This document shows, in pieces, positions 39,001 through 39,359 of a stretch of 64,000 nucleotides of DNA. How positions within the stretch are numbered: the stretch's first letter is position 1; each line of letters starts with the position of its first letter. The notes beneath the pieces are model-generated. The model was not told the origin of the DNA, did not search any database, and saw only the letters and a list, made by a program, of their open reading frames with translations. This DNA is from Bermanella sp049115935 (GTDB lineage: Bacteria > Pseudomonadota > Gammaproteobacteria > Pseudomonadales > Oceanobacteraceae). Made by a program: the position numbers and the translations under genes. The stretch covers positions 38,931 through 102,930 of the forward strand of contig JAGDZK010000006.1 in NCBI GenBank assembly GCA_049115935.1, written 5' to 3'.

Positions 39001-39324
39001 AACGGTAGCAACCCAACTTTGACGGACAGTGATGCGGATGGTTTGACCGATCTTCAAGAGCTAGAATTTGGCAGTAACCCGATATTGCTTGATACAGATG
39101 ATGACGGAGCAAATGATTTAAGGGAATTTGAACTTGGCAGTGATCCGAATTCTGAAGACACAGACAATGACGGGATGCCAGACGGATGGGAAGTGAATTA
39201 TGGTCTAGATGTTCTATTAAATGATGCCGATTTAGATAAAGATGGAGATGGATTGTCAAATAGAGATGAATATAGATATCATTCAGATCCTAGTGATAGT
39301 AACTCTGTACCGATCCCACAATAG
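3004..39324 (+). CDS. Giant secreted multidomain surface protein (12,106 aa)
   Basis: One uninterrupted frame of 36.3 kb, about 1.3 MDa by residue count. The ATG at 3004 (AGGGA about 9 nt upstream) gives a Sec signal peptide MKRIAALLALLLSVDSYG; an upstream in-frame TTG at 2995 is less likely. Order of parts: unique N-terminus to residue ~430; tandem bacterial Ig-like domains to ~3080; LVIVD-type beta-propellers alternating with SbsA-like and IPT/TIG domains to ~7440; further Ig-like domains and propellers to ~10,620; and thrombospondin-3 calcium motifs with five repeats of a ~140-residue domain to the C-terminus. I see no RTX nonapeptides, sorting motif, autotransporter barrel or TPS domain, so the route across the outer membrane is unknown. 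These domain families are typical of extracellular adhesion and carbohydrate/protein-binding proteins. The next genes, two folding lipoproteins 35 bp away, are probably its chaperones. A surface adhesin or filament-like role is inference. Confidence 0.9.
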   Translation: MKRIAALLALLLSVDSYGLDTDIRLLSQLSAFETEKEFSVSISDCTALEYIQHGIVKHPISDAIRLPASQVGCQFLGLKKLMANQGQIKLDLVDTNGTIETISENFILENKTPLLSLESSTVSVEPSQVANLIFNVSDDTDLSYLKVSIQGLRVSDLRNAGGVVEAVQNEAFIDFNGRFYPSSDLSTEISMSIPFSKSLPLDVVAGDGVLIIEAEAVDASGNISSISEFKYTGETIEDEIQDFNTLNKSILITNMLDYVQVLPVVRYKFRGEVPLVGRGTGASYEVSDPDFLGVTESGVVFAKKEADKKELSVRVNYPGAETIILPVELAFSRKIKSLFFTGYPGDAVLPLIGLNQYHELPQLSAKFDDGSTGELSDAFPFSISLADSVSTFADISTDKLASKAEVSQESPIYLNITSSRLEGTVFPLPVSVADAPPKVNLKVTPRVSVGGVIEISADVSDDVQVSKVIFKQNGSEIATRDGYPYTLNINAVDSMNGTTFKYSVIALDNIGQETESRTLSSSVGDEHKASRPSYILESPSNALAVVEESYFWYRAAHDLGKIKPSIRTSSNISSVKVFLDDEEIGSTRFPRIEERNILVNKEKEKHLFEVWEMKFKAPSISTYESSRSIYAQYTLKDGSVYQDETRLIRIIENKEPTVLIASPENNATVTAGQNIRIEGIGMDDTLYQGSEFRLYVNEKLKSLKLFDLRYLDELEKEKIGKDDLYVLPTQYLGALAPKQEKVSFNYLVPSDSIGESIDVKFQAKDLHGEIIETNTVKVLVAGDQPPTSALTSPVNSQYITEGETIRVSAASVDDVAIKSTEFFVNGTSIGVDLVAPYSVQYVAPDNIVSEQILEFWTVVVDSSGQQSTSQIVKATLGHDDRPPVIDWVSPEINGTEGAESIANVPEQSTQVLKFVGYDNVGIADLEIEGLKKTEIGYQLTGDLTDVELVEPVLIPNTLNQFSVAILIDTPKLNASDALAYASYKVAAVARDKNKNESRTQAIIRVNKNQGAEVSEVNVVSSQLNPKDVLSVNVISKDDVAVSRLVLEILDGDAIVIKNIQDASTGLIPKKSQSYSWNIALSELNLENVDKNLKLRITAIDNLGESSHEFGTKESNVQIVKDEKGPSATIISPIQGTELIFGDEITFDLKALDQSGIKSWRLLNGNREIYTETFNTSDPLVTESVDIKSQELLCEHAGCEAPNDVELKLESIDDFGNKSESMWRYTLRYDQDPTISIRLPAQGARYYEGEVVPITILASDDIAVSEVGYGITRHGDLLFEKELISQNGGLDKAKEGVYYNGSFRVPSTRQGSLYIYGYVIDSKGKKVKSPLNLELLEDIYGPQLTIIKPENLIIDVFPGDELNIEALTSDNKYIPTTVWNDLTAQDSFKAELIYPDGSVNVLDWTKLISEAHVEQVKLPNPGTFGEILYTDVFKRDFEGSLLFEKSLSVYSGQQLGLHFSITDNGGNQTKSEKYQINILADSTAPEIELTKPLDVIYQGQPLAFDLRFTDDTSLKSLNVSISTNNADVHNVAGETAVMQSEFRIKGLGVDLTAIDGLNLTTLETVNLLVTAEDTSGNIGSETFKFNYIPDPVPVLSVDQEFPGSTWQENSLSGLSLTLEDNLASEYNDLQAGFVTTSLSGLNNRNVSIVYEAKAEEYTVGQYKEYKQQVAKLVETGFSIDYPESNNSNYSFGSTGDKYFEIINNKLIAYTRTDYSKIRSIQVPSGVSVEITYGSEKQCAVIEATNTMGEGLEEKLAHIYTTVPELSWIKITFLDESSPVRSILQEITSLSRFNPKAYDELKDFSDHLKYTKISIKLADNELGTSEIGLTPSLIGTKLSQAGSRYLLPNAVDKDLQILAYAADYQSVNRADISVQKLLVKKIEHDQSEPIITLNTLFSNIKPGDRKSIEFIAEDDSYGVDEVSLWLNGQKHASLTGRYGLNNLAITYEHPVNYTTGDAQLELRVKDRSGNEVNKEMSLHVLDNYMPTISWKLFESSVVRYTDKTRLNYGEFWVRAGATFTTQFNLADDVGLMHAKAYRLSRTGEKVLVSDPYLYDKPCAVVWERSDTPEFEIVFDQVESTEYEVEVTDTLGQTRSVKFIVHPMENIQPQVQIFSPIEDQFIAAGSVNLIATVAYADDRIIKAKDDIQFYVNGEQSAYKTSGKIISIGLPEASAAFDVIYDRLESKYTQAIASEFGRKDSRNSGVAEYEITMPGGIVRQGEKIEVKAVITDADGSINSHIINLNVVADEIKPELVIKDPDFSYAPIENTEFTVRISAFDNVKVDSIAAYTGFGVSYPDGSYKSPVFDNKFLNITGIPSKDAEPASSVNIDTPEYKRLLHVPFLKDILNALGGGLIDTFTENHRVDFWVKMIVTDSNGNTRVRELSFPVRVDEKPVLDIVEPVLGSQVIEGDRLYVNVHAFDDVGLAYVRLFAYHQLESQENLISERKLIGGPYNYFVDIPKFDAANLEKNKIILKVEAVDTYGEVIGDLDKHRVEESLTLKIVEDEQPVIAIAAPLNEAEYTEGQSVLVQINATDDIGLKQVVLDVKGILGGDQTLIDMDYPYEYLIKLPYGQSGRTIRLSAVATELTYGDNKARSVATFDDVTISVVADTQPPSLTINEPNPDERVYIIENRDLPFAVEALDNVEVKTITYEIIYNDKVLSKTLSTGPPYFGRLPIKSIKDYFEGDNLPNEIDATFKIEARDGAGNITSKSLPLTIKRNLPPTIDSIQVLDQRGYQIDVSQGITQGRQIVLQPLPQDEFGIDRVELYKIAEDGSQQKLGVDAAAPFQFHYPVTDAVGKVLSFKAKAKDIDGFWSDLSNPFNIAVNENKAPVVTIIKPFNNSSSVIQGQSLEVTAEVFDDLGADGVSRVDFYLNDLLVESVYQSVETQEGGFALDHIYTAYIQLPEGIDGAVIQAVAIDKQGIEGASQPRFIKQISDTVKPKPYILSPASGDIVTIKAGNDGHVRLLMAVEDIGNPLGRHAYMRLIREQQNDAGDWVALEEDLVELLYNDSTLLASEPVSEPENFYYIHSYDYSNGRIFSHDDSGVQRVRIQAWVETAAEKQPEVVEAIVEVGMKFSRNHFIKPSDNSSSSTAKTVYYNAVSQYAGKEKSGALVTSWSSLSPYNVEKDLGNFHYSGLQDEEHYNGMGAYTGVYYIGIANIDEQDNGDTFAYSKNLNTTAEIFTGTIAEISADQDYVLAAKSGLSDVTNGKLPSFVSALKSDINENPETGRIDEYGQSELLIFNKQNGDNQFGLPYLMAGRADIPFEDVYGLDHEDELALVANGNGGVIAFNIRDLTSPYRIGFIKPDGFARDVKIKGNYAFIAASYQGVVVADISQPDMPIVATFDTFGVANRLDIQGNNLYVANMAGDGLVAQLNVVNIADPLNLKHIYAYDVQHGREDYELDGIYDVKVVGNLAYISVNYSNQEDVPANSSIEVIDVSKHKQFNYLETRNAETHETPSVMDVGARGFAVAHNEIYVAKGKQGIGELELNSLTILGHTPVAQETNIAIDIPFIDIQLSHPLQLNQTLSDYVTIWKEIAGFGEEVSNQFEISIVNNGNEGDSSRVLRLIRKDSQVLTEGETYVVHISSGLLPITGGMMQQSYEFNFVTVINKEALLPDIETVTPSHISTQGNQVIEVVGSQFDENLTVKIGGQLAPVQDFELIDTDLSQYKVTVLTPPNYAGPASLEVTNQWGIIDTVIGALVYVDDLRLSYINPSIARVDQRGPNDKAEVIGYGFNPDVRITAYPEGKPELAVIDRVDNDRLTLKSGEKLFWILPEFGDSYRGFVTVEISSENTEKIILPQAVFYGGLIIDKSISTGIGDISPGLFPRGEIVSLEADENKGLIYVLAKGPKGSGSNATSYEELKSIKAPGWISLVHYERGELDKAAPMHGLGYYNFPPELSPSSIKKVGDTVYVTARAESYLGFDAEYAPGEWLLIFDAITELPGSGDGSEQAEGDNRYILHSLPIPQSTETAVEKHFIDFYDNLLIVASRGGAVSVYSIINPSRPSLLKSIKQVSGSRGEIALRAQGLYVDDGKLFVNNGGSWAVFDLQKASVPELTQIQAPLAMTPSLQEGKHVAGALTMHELSGDSQWKQISQLESFGFKVPGKPKLIDAHSTLATVLTKDICAGGPLESSYLSLIDYSDLEAPYLIDAMPYITNYKPSEEEQMGLDLFGRSGASCSASAYADHLFTKDGMSVVANDQLHIVDTHIQELAVSWPVDEQQFVALDSSITLDWTLPIANLNDVKDYISLIKVNGSDAADAIASDISINPENPRQIIITPQNPLTAVSKYQIKLTGVKASRRTQGLADLTLNFSTGNYVGENITWDKAEKNYVSVNGETIWITLSHANNPELFFSGKQGQILAVEEISATQSRYQVELPSGIAGSIFVEIKDDDARFWSSAGALIYVEPMVLENISPAEGTLEGTQKVVISATGFAPDVADIKVFFGNQLADTKHYQLLETTQLQLLTPPGTLGAVDVRVELTDGQSDTLKSAYLYQQPIQSEIKTKSTNAITAMSIDPSATYMMVGVGSTLNIFNIDPSKWTANNIIEDVNGEQKFRDPLNPDDLRRKIDLDGDKVDDRQVFSWNLPDGFVVLGVQGYFERGHDLIYMAAAKPDAASEFGFSEAKLFILGVSDDFSTAQLIRSLELPGNMARGIIVENNQALMTLGTAGLGLVDAYIPAKTYLMESAEVIGDLPALGLARTNQRLNNEPVYAVASGHWTYPAQKLISNEVAGKGGFTLMSRNADGMQAISSLDIPASDIEVKDQFAFLAAGDRGVIVLDISNVQSPKVISRNAELGHVHDISISGHVLYAAVGGKGIISLDITSPENLELLTGLDAFNDANIMHVSALSASVVGGGINDHGVLQVYPDSNLKLFTVDPANGILDFDDRLTAIFRFSKAIDGYEPNLNKFAVLNSQQQPIEFELNINGNQAEIYISPNQGINVGDTLHYYIYAGLASVKKLTEYNEFPLYKLKHDQHVELTYRGKYSTKLSIDSLLPRRQLLGEPLEITASALGVPLDISRVKLSIGGQKAQIDKIESNDEVERAGIIYATHPGLNVSGYYDVTLEVERYGLWESTTLFGALAIDKPIKLNSVTPQWGPLVGGTRIEVLGEGFEPGNTVMDGLVLTIGSAPVTNIDVISSSRLIAYTPRGNTGRQKVIAQNRYSNTDELSPDNGFGYGLRTMGQAKAALVSPLDVWVDQETGVAVTPAGYFQETFPHDQFDAHHKQFLGGAFPDALRAATFDVQAEEHILQVGGIATLPVGEAGQTQIGRYLLGQKLATIQVAEAIGDSDGLTEEQKDQYQKVQYDYVVTNADSINIQPVREFDVSENIWRKRLYVASGTGGVAKLNLDDQNSLQLINEIQPYVDNNTVTDVEVSGHLLAATRTSVTETKSVQSCGSKPYITNPSSLLMANYIDAYDPVELDPLEIAAGLTVYSQGGWLYTGGVGGGKMYQPGMGCPHWRESLSMTAPDNLENKLGNTLQAVNLLDPVLSRSFAFPVNIRDVVQYKEHLFVALGTEGVAIVDLHSEQGSQIKFDKNLMATAASIEKLKLVGHTLFLAGKSGSLVVMDVNDIKNPKIISAGNTEYTHGLDIYKNRVVIASKKAGLQTLELPGSLVTHTSLEKDGGLSLSLSEKLTIQFNEAIATQSLLETEAITLWLHSAQSSYKQAVPFTVRARNENDGSATSFDIEFDRLPGEYSLEVNKAQTIRGTSLWMPYAQNFEIFDHDAQTPEIHYLVNNKQAEDDLESEIIIKGENFLIGQLTAKLDNYDIPLIIVDDNTATIPAGSLQMLALEYGQHHLQLNNMGRSAIHLGAVMYTAAIETAVVEMDITAGDQSGGYHVTASASDDIFQPGTKVRFVSKTTDRVIETVYTDGYKTVDLQDDVIKLNQFRFRAPGVTMPDIYDVYALIPNGDHIKEAHIGRFSYNRDTGRKWDLPNYPPMEIGGAQMRHEHLFVGVKAGSKPTPENRFLMESGLEIYNVAIPDRPIRVSQLVMPSPITGLALAGNLAFLAANNTGLITVDITDKGNPLVISTDRFSGLLVNDVAIEESLNILAMSIADPMGGGFVRFMDTATEDRLAPTGFNTIVFSDTDSNPDVLQGQPLDVAWFDQKLYVLHKVGTNLLLSIFDEKQNHQTYLLAENAKASLDQYSIHVEAGQIHLALPQQHNIYQFSQAGDLELTYWQQREKGGELFVQGGQIYSSNKDGVVQIKAHRLAVNSITPLANSSLTSNDAVLIQFNALIDTSAESMTAAITLENEQGAEIDRNYYNLTAINTLLGAQVSVSFNQSMPTGSFSVKVNTSLMDLDGLNLVQAVSHPLVFNNEAGPKISSVARIVGQELAGHYFHADGTEKALIEGANLSGTKNIWVGDTQLNSTQIKVLSDSQIEIDVPDLFKGQLTASIALKIENQVASAVLLGAMTVLPVSGIESFYPHTGPPQGGNTLDIYGYGFNKFMQVKIADNQSSNLKVINSNHIQVKAPSGVFGFANISINNPYFVDEDSRAAEQYFYAGQPTGTVSLPSDKPSPVAAIAYQNQLLYSVTGGQFTPRNRDGIEASTIFGKTARLNIIDVSDPVKPDVLFKENGGIYKNYHFEAPLSDGRFIDVEVDNNLLVTASEKRAFIFDVTLATDPFLLTQIETQGTIRDIALHQGMVYIAHSYGVDIYRHQDDQFEKVSSISNSVLGGSPNKISIDGYKLWVVQTLARRVVSIDLRTQEYKQLDVIETVDGTGRRIRPYDFIKAEKAYFVATGPLGTVQAYLPTIDNKANLAGEAKLAYLVPNGDLSADRITLVGQTIYVAAQEGDIQLFNVSDWLRGDFSQEPKLHYYYSVLGNATDLVVQPHAIYAATAFAWQGDDNAVENPIDGRASRIGGQLATIENDLFVVVDQTPQASGHLLANQELTITFNRVLDQASINSENLKVLRSGSDQPIDFELKTSNGLTKVVLTPQFSFEDGIEYELVANTAIMDISGKQLQGDYRFRFIYQDIQQAILKSININYVSWRGQETIDLYGSGFYPGMGVQVGDIWLDASAIEWIDENHIRITLPQIDSAQFDNDLLSITFGDETQSESYLSQLNIVSDPQINKIGLYKSSSRSVDTNIQVFTFNKHERLAIQGKGYGPFTRVLVNGVAAGNVQQVSDDVITFDQPNNTLNTMLVEISNDNGESKIANSELSIELQSTQYMVGQDNFVRSGDLLAITKDRTTQLLTTEESQTPYFLSTIITDEPLSGMDMESGYFVGLLRNSKYVPVYSLANIYAPEKVNEILNPKNYPLINVKTDGKTIVTHDATNLYLTNILGAEWKTIPINENIIDTQYFSDYLLVLTDTQFHRINLNDQNNARISQTHGSFNPVSLLQHHGLVGIVSEGLIEWLNVWSDTFEHKGFSPITAKSKVVMQGEILIVAGTAKHSVYDINVSDTGSVELNKLLEYQGDKPTVLSYGNGLLEWLENGKYKSVQLPVLDAVPNSGAKIRQGNANIQFKVSQLHENWGDAVVELKDGSEEPIDGSTRIAANNLIFETIGIIATDTQYTARLPETYAQYVTGLNLQLDRYYQYKSLSALDEAEVAVHFAEPNIITTASINNITLHGQNLDLATALLLNDESIELTDAQISESSITFEWQAPQEGLYSVSLMTSPETLVVPAMLNAVPPLSVTSVSSSLGDSQTTSDLGGDTITVNATSQSSDLLVYWIPAEQGFTLEEQFKVNYRYEDNTIKFETPLRSKANPYKKGRAYQVVIVRSRTQEEARSDNVTVIDNSQPKVVLDFDYYYEQPLVIKSDEPIVVANFKVIRTVYANGNVEVLDVSDQFVGEFTNNNSRYVLGNIPGTFTSHNAHYQFELSGVSDESGNLVAIQNGQDGVMTFNVHTLDREAPSQLKVINAKTGEVITTSTALTRSKQHCLAFEAIDNLDASLAYSYRVSSNQGLNYGPWLTIPSRSDCPKGSVPVAISITQQSLNIRLKVSDGEQLASKDFEIPLKDPNIQLTTFNTMPVIVEEATDSTLKFELSGDVQLIDKNNTTIELFINNRWQPITTNTGLVGDRVVSAADYFQPRLVDLLNSETTQEMDVAVRLRVPFGLDAQKIFNQQYRLHKDVTAPVIQIVSPSNNGYIPWENSLDVFIKSFDRYGIEKIEASINDGPWQILPQPNRLVFTPTKTDYPDEINIKVRATDPNGNVSLLPNVEIGSEVNLTPYDAELGEPTLVLLEPKNGLSIKERDTLKVLLEISNIEKAQLRLNIGGDVNHPNNPPVIEINRTDLDKVVLPYTLHMPAVIEDMAAVIQLVAGGKVRSQAYINITNDDDIEATINIISKPINKILNGTTLQVSTRVQPSISDLSPNSYVSLSDGSDAPWAQLSVDKRHVFENKIFNHEQVSINAMIRDLSENESQSAKQLEVIPYFTGDELLHQTLQQGIDRPVALEHLQNTGFALAVNNVYGGFKIMTTSGAVYSQPEGSIKIMKVSAHQALIELEREGIHYQQLLSFTENDIALESEYQLEGNIIALNGKLAYTQSGQTVFAYQLLDNGALNELPAYTFQDVLIQTTVNSSGIWGLTQNALIKLSLVNSDNIISLQEQQRFALIDAKSMFLQGQTFMIASNNGQLEFYQYEQGSLDKVNEMFFENNILSARKGNGVWWLNIESEDQFNWLAIKEAQIVAYIASSDLLALSNNKLNTVSEHNWYSREIVGVDKELESSFNVIEKEAGWLISHTAETPLNIIIKNTNKLLSAQRLVGNSWFVPYQNIDNINIEYIGEGIKGSEAITVASITVNSDVTIMPNTAALRTGAHVPVVVTAKAASRITNVSVNDQKQFIVSNIGWQQLTEVPEDLLDISILANGELTQNQWLSLDNESQGRIDIFEPLNNQGFYESSLVKVKYQCKDINDVHFSKVILEDFNGVAIKQNILNSCNGDFELRLPSFSQSENLYIKVISYFGDEYQFTESKVGIRVLPVSKSVSANINVPKFVLANSQLSIERNLTDDIETALLLIQDSSNNVLKAAENSINWEVNSNLDSFTVKSWVSDGKGNTDSQSYTVQVISPFSLSEQDSTSEYTQLIPRISDSWFVNERTIRNEKEEILIETNSNVIQASLLGNRIIVLLDDGLEIYDSELNFQRVAHHPMNGVTGFIHNGADLWLWDNAKLSAYNIFGNDIKLNTSKTLSGNIVGVKLVNNQPVLQLADKLYSVSKDSYLSFDESIQWITFFDNDIWLQTQRGALYSVNNQFQLKAHGLKAQGLSALNMGGYLAWLDEQGKLWLAANHLNETLQVLGAWQVSHLGANLATLSNGRLHLNTGETWLINKETVSRQPFLESSKQGGSIAAMQWYKGKLYVAGDYYGAYSLSNTGEQWALNNASAPYTEKSKHLMATSNGLLFSSVDNTRVNLAQSDFTQVNPLFRNIDPLHVATNGELAAVSNGLDIIINSVNNNNEISYKLPGNIKVQSMAWAGRVLWIAGDNGNLYELYVNKWPINEYDLQLISHDIKLLSPVKEMVATAGAVWIRQENALQQYNAQSRSIQNVSATNGQVTAIRQNANLLWVAYETQTNSIVRSIDISSGTWSDTVHEYTKQVTALAVSAPYLAVGFIDGDIRIEHLSNYDAGQVSVELDEPSPRQRYQYAQQWDIQLPWSANAVASNISINGHVQYGLNDQHATSKDLVPGWLLNGQVIKFDVETQDIFGRIHNGTTLSTFLQSQSLPENNMQISLNFDGTSYYPAPLIMEARIANTQQPIQLVEYYLAANESGPYELIAKHRGPQFILSKNFDLSKDGYWVKARAIDIYGNFSESEPKVISRQLDTAAPTLSSVLSGKPVINQSTVVAQSPYALNVTAQDDQSGLQSILLFRDNQLVKAIFDNSALNFDDISNQSGENINYLIKAKDISENETQISKAIVSIENQAPSILNVRINGQTIDVENENAVVEIIEGGNLSASIYAKDDVALAQMTTRWALQRQSTSANTANLNKTFHYIDQRSTRVEAFVVDHFNILLTDSTNKQTEVNIPIRVVRDQAPDASQLIMDVPQSGIYGQALSVNLSSINHVDDNATTQLVFQVLQRDSSGEFNIVKTINGSWRDYRSISISMPSHELENNNYEFKLRVLDKLEQYSDTQTYNIPLTKRPNQIRFTASGTHNPLTVTPDADALYDVLVLDDAARPVPNQNVQWAIQSRSTNKIVQLGTASTDTAGHAQILLDTNRIKGSYLMTARLVNYSDLQPAQLPITIEAGELAALRVNYVAEQEVGDSMQLVLTPIDNGGNVPRADTTKAIELVLPTGFHFSFAQQLNVEVLSNGNEKTVIQMSNQSFALDIGTAHIAGDYSFALSGIDKRLRLINGQWQQVSDLPVTLNAAQANDYVITPISISTEDNLGSRADVLEQGDSKRYAITLVDRFGNLVTKVMTNGQYVNTNYTVNIVNKHNNDVVGSDTLLSGQATIDAVFNDIGLQNLQLQAVETAPVGFVKNFSEQVSKKLPYIIHSAFEYSSQPEKPNLVLTFSEPVEAVEPVDLTTLLELTNDESLLLTIESYEIDSNKLTLIFNELIPLGKQFDLTTSGSSLIGIAQQDALFAQQISVQSADIFIEDLTGGYQIEATDLILKTHMRTDKTLYSSSINWSNGTQLPVNLVGDDALITLPWSSNNGVDIDLNPLSLAVTASFTTGESALIANELSIQLLSQVGDYDNDGLSNIAEHLTGVLNPLLADSDGNGINDDVDDYDQDGLDNLSEINFGTDITNGDSDNDGLTDAQEHQLGTIAVGEAGVDSDQDGIPDFVEVNSFSDPLNPNEALIDPFYITKLKVSTPTAEFEFTEGSFNYMPELSATFSANSYEVEFNITNSKGVLGFESSNIDVATTLTDVNGFNIASSGIATLKLFLIENPLIFVEQQLTVFGLTSQLTDFEDKTTGSFGWFSPDDSIKPWGIDDSFKVDSSQHSLRSGDISPLEILDFGRSKIEVIVNSFGGELSFDYIVDTAYGRDYFNFYVNGNLINKTHGNSNTRHYVYELPAGKQRITFEYVRSSYCCSRAQNAVWIDNISIPSSPDTDRDGILDSLEYRYFDSLEGDLDGDIDGDGLSNESEIKLGTDLTSSDSDNDGIEDGIEVQLGLNPLVSDIDQDSDGDGFNNFHEYVSESDIHDANSIPYGTLINFEDESFSPFYWSQIGNIDWTIQTVGQENDEHQNFVARATSVNEGSQAILTTTVNSKGGYLLFDVSNIFDETTVDFYVDGLIVGSWTSEHDVESVQYELAAGKHVLTWIFSIDYIECEACYEGEFPAAYIDNIFIPAIEDSDKDGYLDAIEYMYFDDLEAGFEEFEVDEDGDSISLYLELKNGSDPLKVDTDDDGLTDLEESFYNTDPAKSDTDQDLMNDFWEINYGLDPLNKNDANYDNDSDSFTNAEEYFATSSPLSASDIPFGIHIDRGDINTGPFYFTMMGDEVWEAYLSQNGGTVEFSPLQLPSNGSSSIETEINSEGGLLRFDVDFDSYRNRSILSLYINDILIKDFTDSQRSKYIMHLEAGRQRIRWEFTGDYYVKYSELIISDIFLPAASDSDNDGIADSKEYAYYDTLTMVLTSDTDTDLDGIPDLIEIESGSNPANEDSDGDGLTDLWESENGTDPLLDDSLGDLDGDGFVNLDEFFAGTNPSDPLEVPVVTLVDFEDQTAGPFFFTQIGDSGWGVRITENRPGDMLAYGTNSLSANSSTAIETEINSFGGLFSFDFELRSYRDDAIFDLYVDEILINRFTSSQENQFRVHLDEGRHKIRWVMHGGYYLRNSFLYLNSINFPAIPDSDSDGIPDAKEYAYYDTLVMELTADTDTDLDGIPDLIELENGSNPANDDTDGDGMSDIWEKEYGTDLLVDDSLEDVDADGFYNIDEFFAGTSPIDPLSLPDGTLVDFEDGTLGEFYFEITGDKHWDNIITENHVGDYFALGVHGLEDNEFSAIETQINSLGGYAWFDFRMIVDNSTSLELYINDQFIMQWSGYVEKRYHIYLGAGHQKIKWRYASGSESYGYRTAMFHSMYFPALPDSDEDGILDSKEYLYYSTLNSVIAVDTDTDADGITDLIEIENGSNPTLTDSDADGLTDLQELEFGSNPILLDTDDDGANDLREFELGSDPNSEDTDNDGMPDGWEVNYGLDVLLNDADLDKDGDGLSNRDEYRYHSDPSDSNSVPIPQ
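4300..12240 (+). other. Ig-like domain array of the giant protein
   Basis: Residues ~430-3080 are tandem ~90-110-residue beta-sandwich repeats of the bacterial Ig-like type (Big_7/cadherin-like). The recurring pattern is a P-P-x-hydrophobic start, an x-SP-x(n)-G-x-x-hydrophobic segment, then ADDxxVxxV-x-F, NGxxI and pYxxx, ending in AxDxxGxxxxS. Examples are ISADVSDDVQVSKVIFKQNG and VSAASVDDVAIKSTEFFVNG. I count more than twenty such starts but did not delimit each. Repeats are diverged in DNA, so the array is old rather than recently amplified. These domains usually form an extended stalk. Confidence 0.75.
12550..25330 (+). other. LVIVD beta-propeller / SbsA-like Ig / IPT-TIG super-modules of the giant protein
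   Basis: Residues ~3180-7440 repeat a composite unit of ~1.1-1.9 kb about seven times. Each has a propeller with LVIVD-type blades (such as GFARDVKIKGNYAFIAASYQ and GVVVADISQPDMP), then an SbsA-like Ig domain ('...LTITFNRVLD...YELVANTAIMDISG'), then one or two IPT/TIG domains ('I..I.P..G...GG..I.I.G.GF'). Approximate propellers are at 12,600-13,450, 14,430-15,620, 16,500-17,620, 18,550-19,840, 20,780-21,630, 22,540-23,630 and 24,500-25,330. Clear IPT starts are near 13,850, 16,225, 18,260, 22,250 and 23,940. Family assignments rest on motif recognition only. Confidence 0.7.
25340..34860 (+). other. Mixed Ig-like, propeller and invasin-like region of the giant protein
   Basis: Residues ~7450-10,620 return to Ig-like domains (25,340-28,100 and 29,200-30,020). 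These are interrupted by two more propeller-like stretches (28,140-29,080 and 30,040-31,690) whose blades have Trp-rich repeats such as DLWLWDNAKLSAYN and ILWIAGDNGNLYELY instead of LVIVD blades. A stretch at ~33,230-33,540 with DAARPVPNQNVQWAI and STDTAGHAQILLDT resembles the invasin/intimin Big_1 fold. Boundaries are approximate. Confidence 0.55.
34870..39324 (+). other. Thrombospondin type-3 calcium-binding region of the giant protein
   Basis: Residues ~10,620-12,106 contain many acidic DxDxDGxxD motifs, for example DYDNDGLSNIAEH, DSDNDGLTDAQEH and DTDDDGANDLREF. They are typical of TSP3 repeats, which bind calcium and stiffen on binding. They occur at 34,870-35,190, then between each of the five jelly-roll-like repeats, and as a final uninterrupted run at 38,870-39,300 that ends the protein shortly after DKDGDGLSNRDEY. 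No RTX GGxGxD pattern is present. Confidence 0.85.
35518..38880 (+). repeat. Five tandem copies of an unrecognised ~140-residue domain alternating with TSP3 linkers
   Basis: Copies lie at about 35,518-35,946, 36,251-36,675, 37,057-37,456, 37,762-38,166 and 38,473-38,880, with a period of 705-806 bp. Each begins with a (L/I)xxFED-x-(T/S)xGxF(Y/F/G) motif, has an INSxGGxxxFD strand, then FxLYxxxxLI, an (L/A)xAG(R/K/H)(Q/H)(R/K)I(R/T/K)(W/F) strand, and ends in I-x-F/I-P-A-x-x-D-S. The linkers before copies 4 and 5 share long near-identical DNA (around 37,540 and 38,255), which indicates recent duplication. The fold is probably a beta-sandwich (MAM/jelly-roll-like); I cannot name the family. Confidence 0.8.
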
Positions 39325-39359
39325 AAATTAATTAATTTATAAAAATGAAGAGAAATACA

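Noticed and set aside
34870..39324. C-terminal RTX (type I secretion) signal in the giant protein
   Set aside because: The acidic repeats are DxDxDG thrombospondin-3 type, not GGxGxDxUx nonapeptides, and no type I secretion genes are present in the window.
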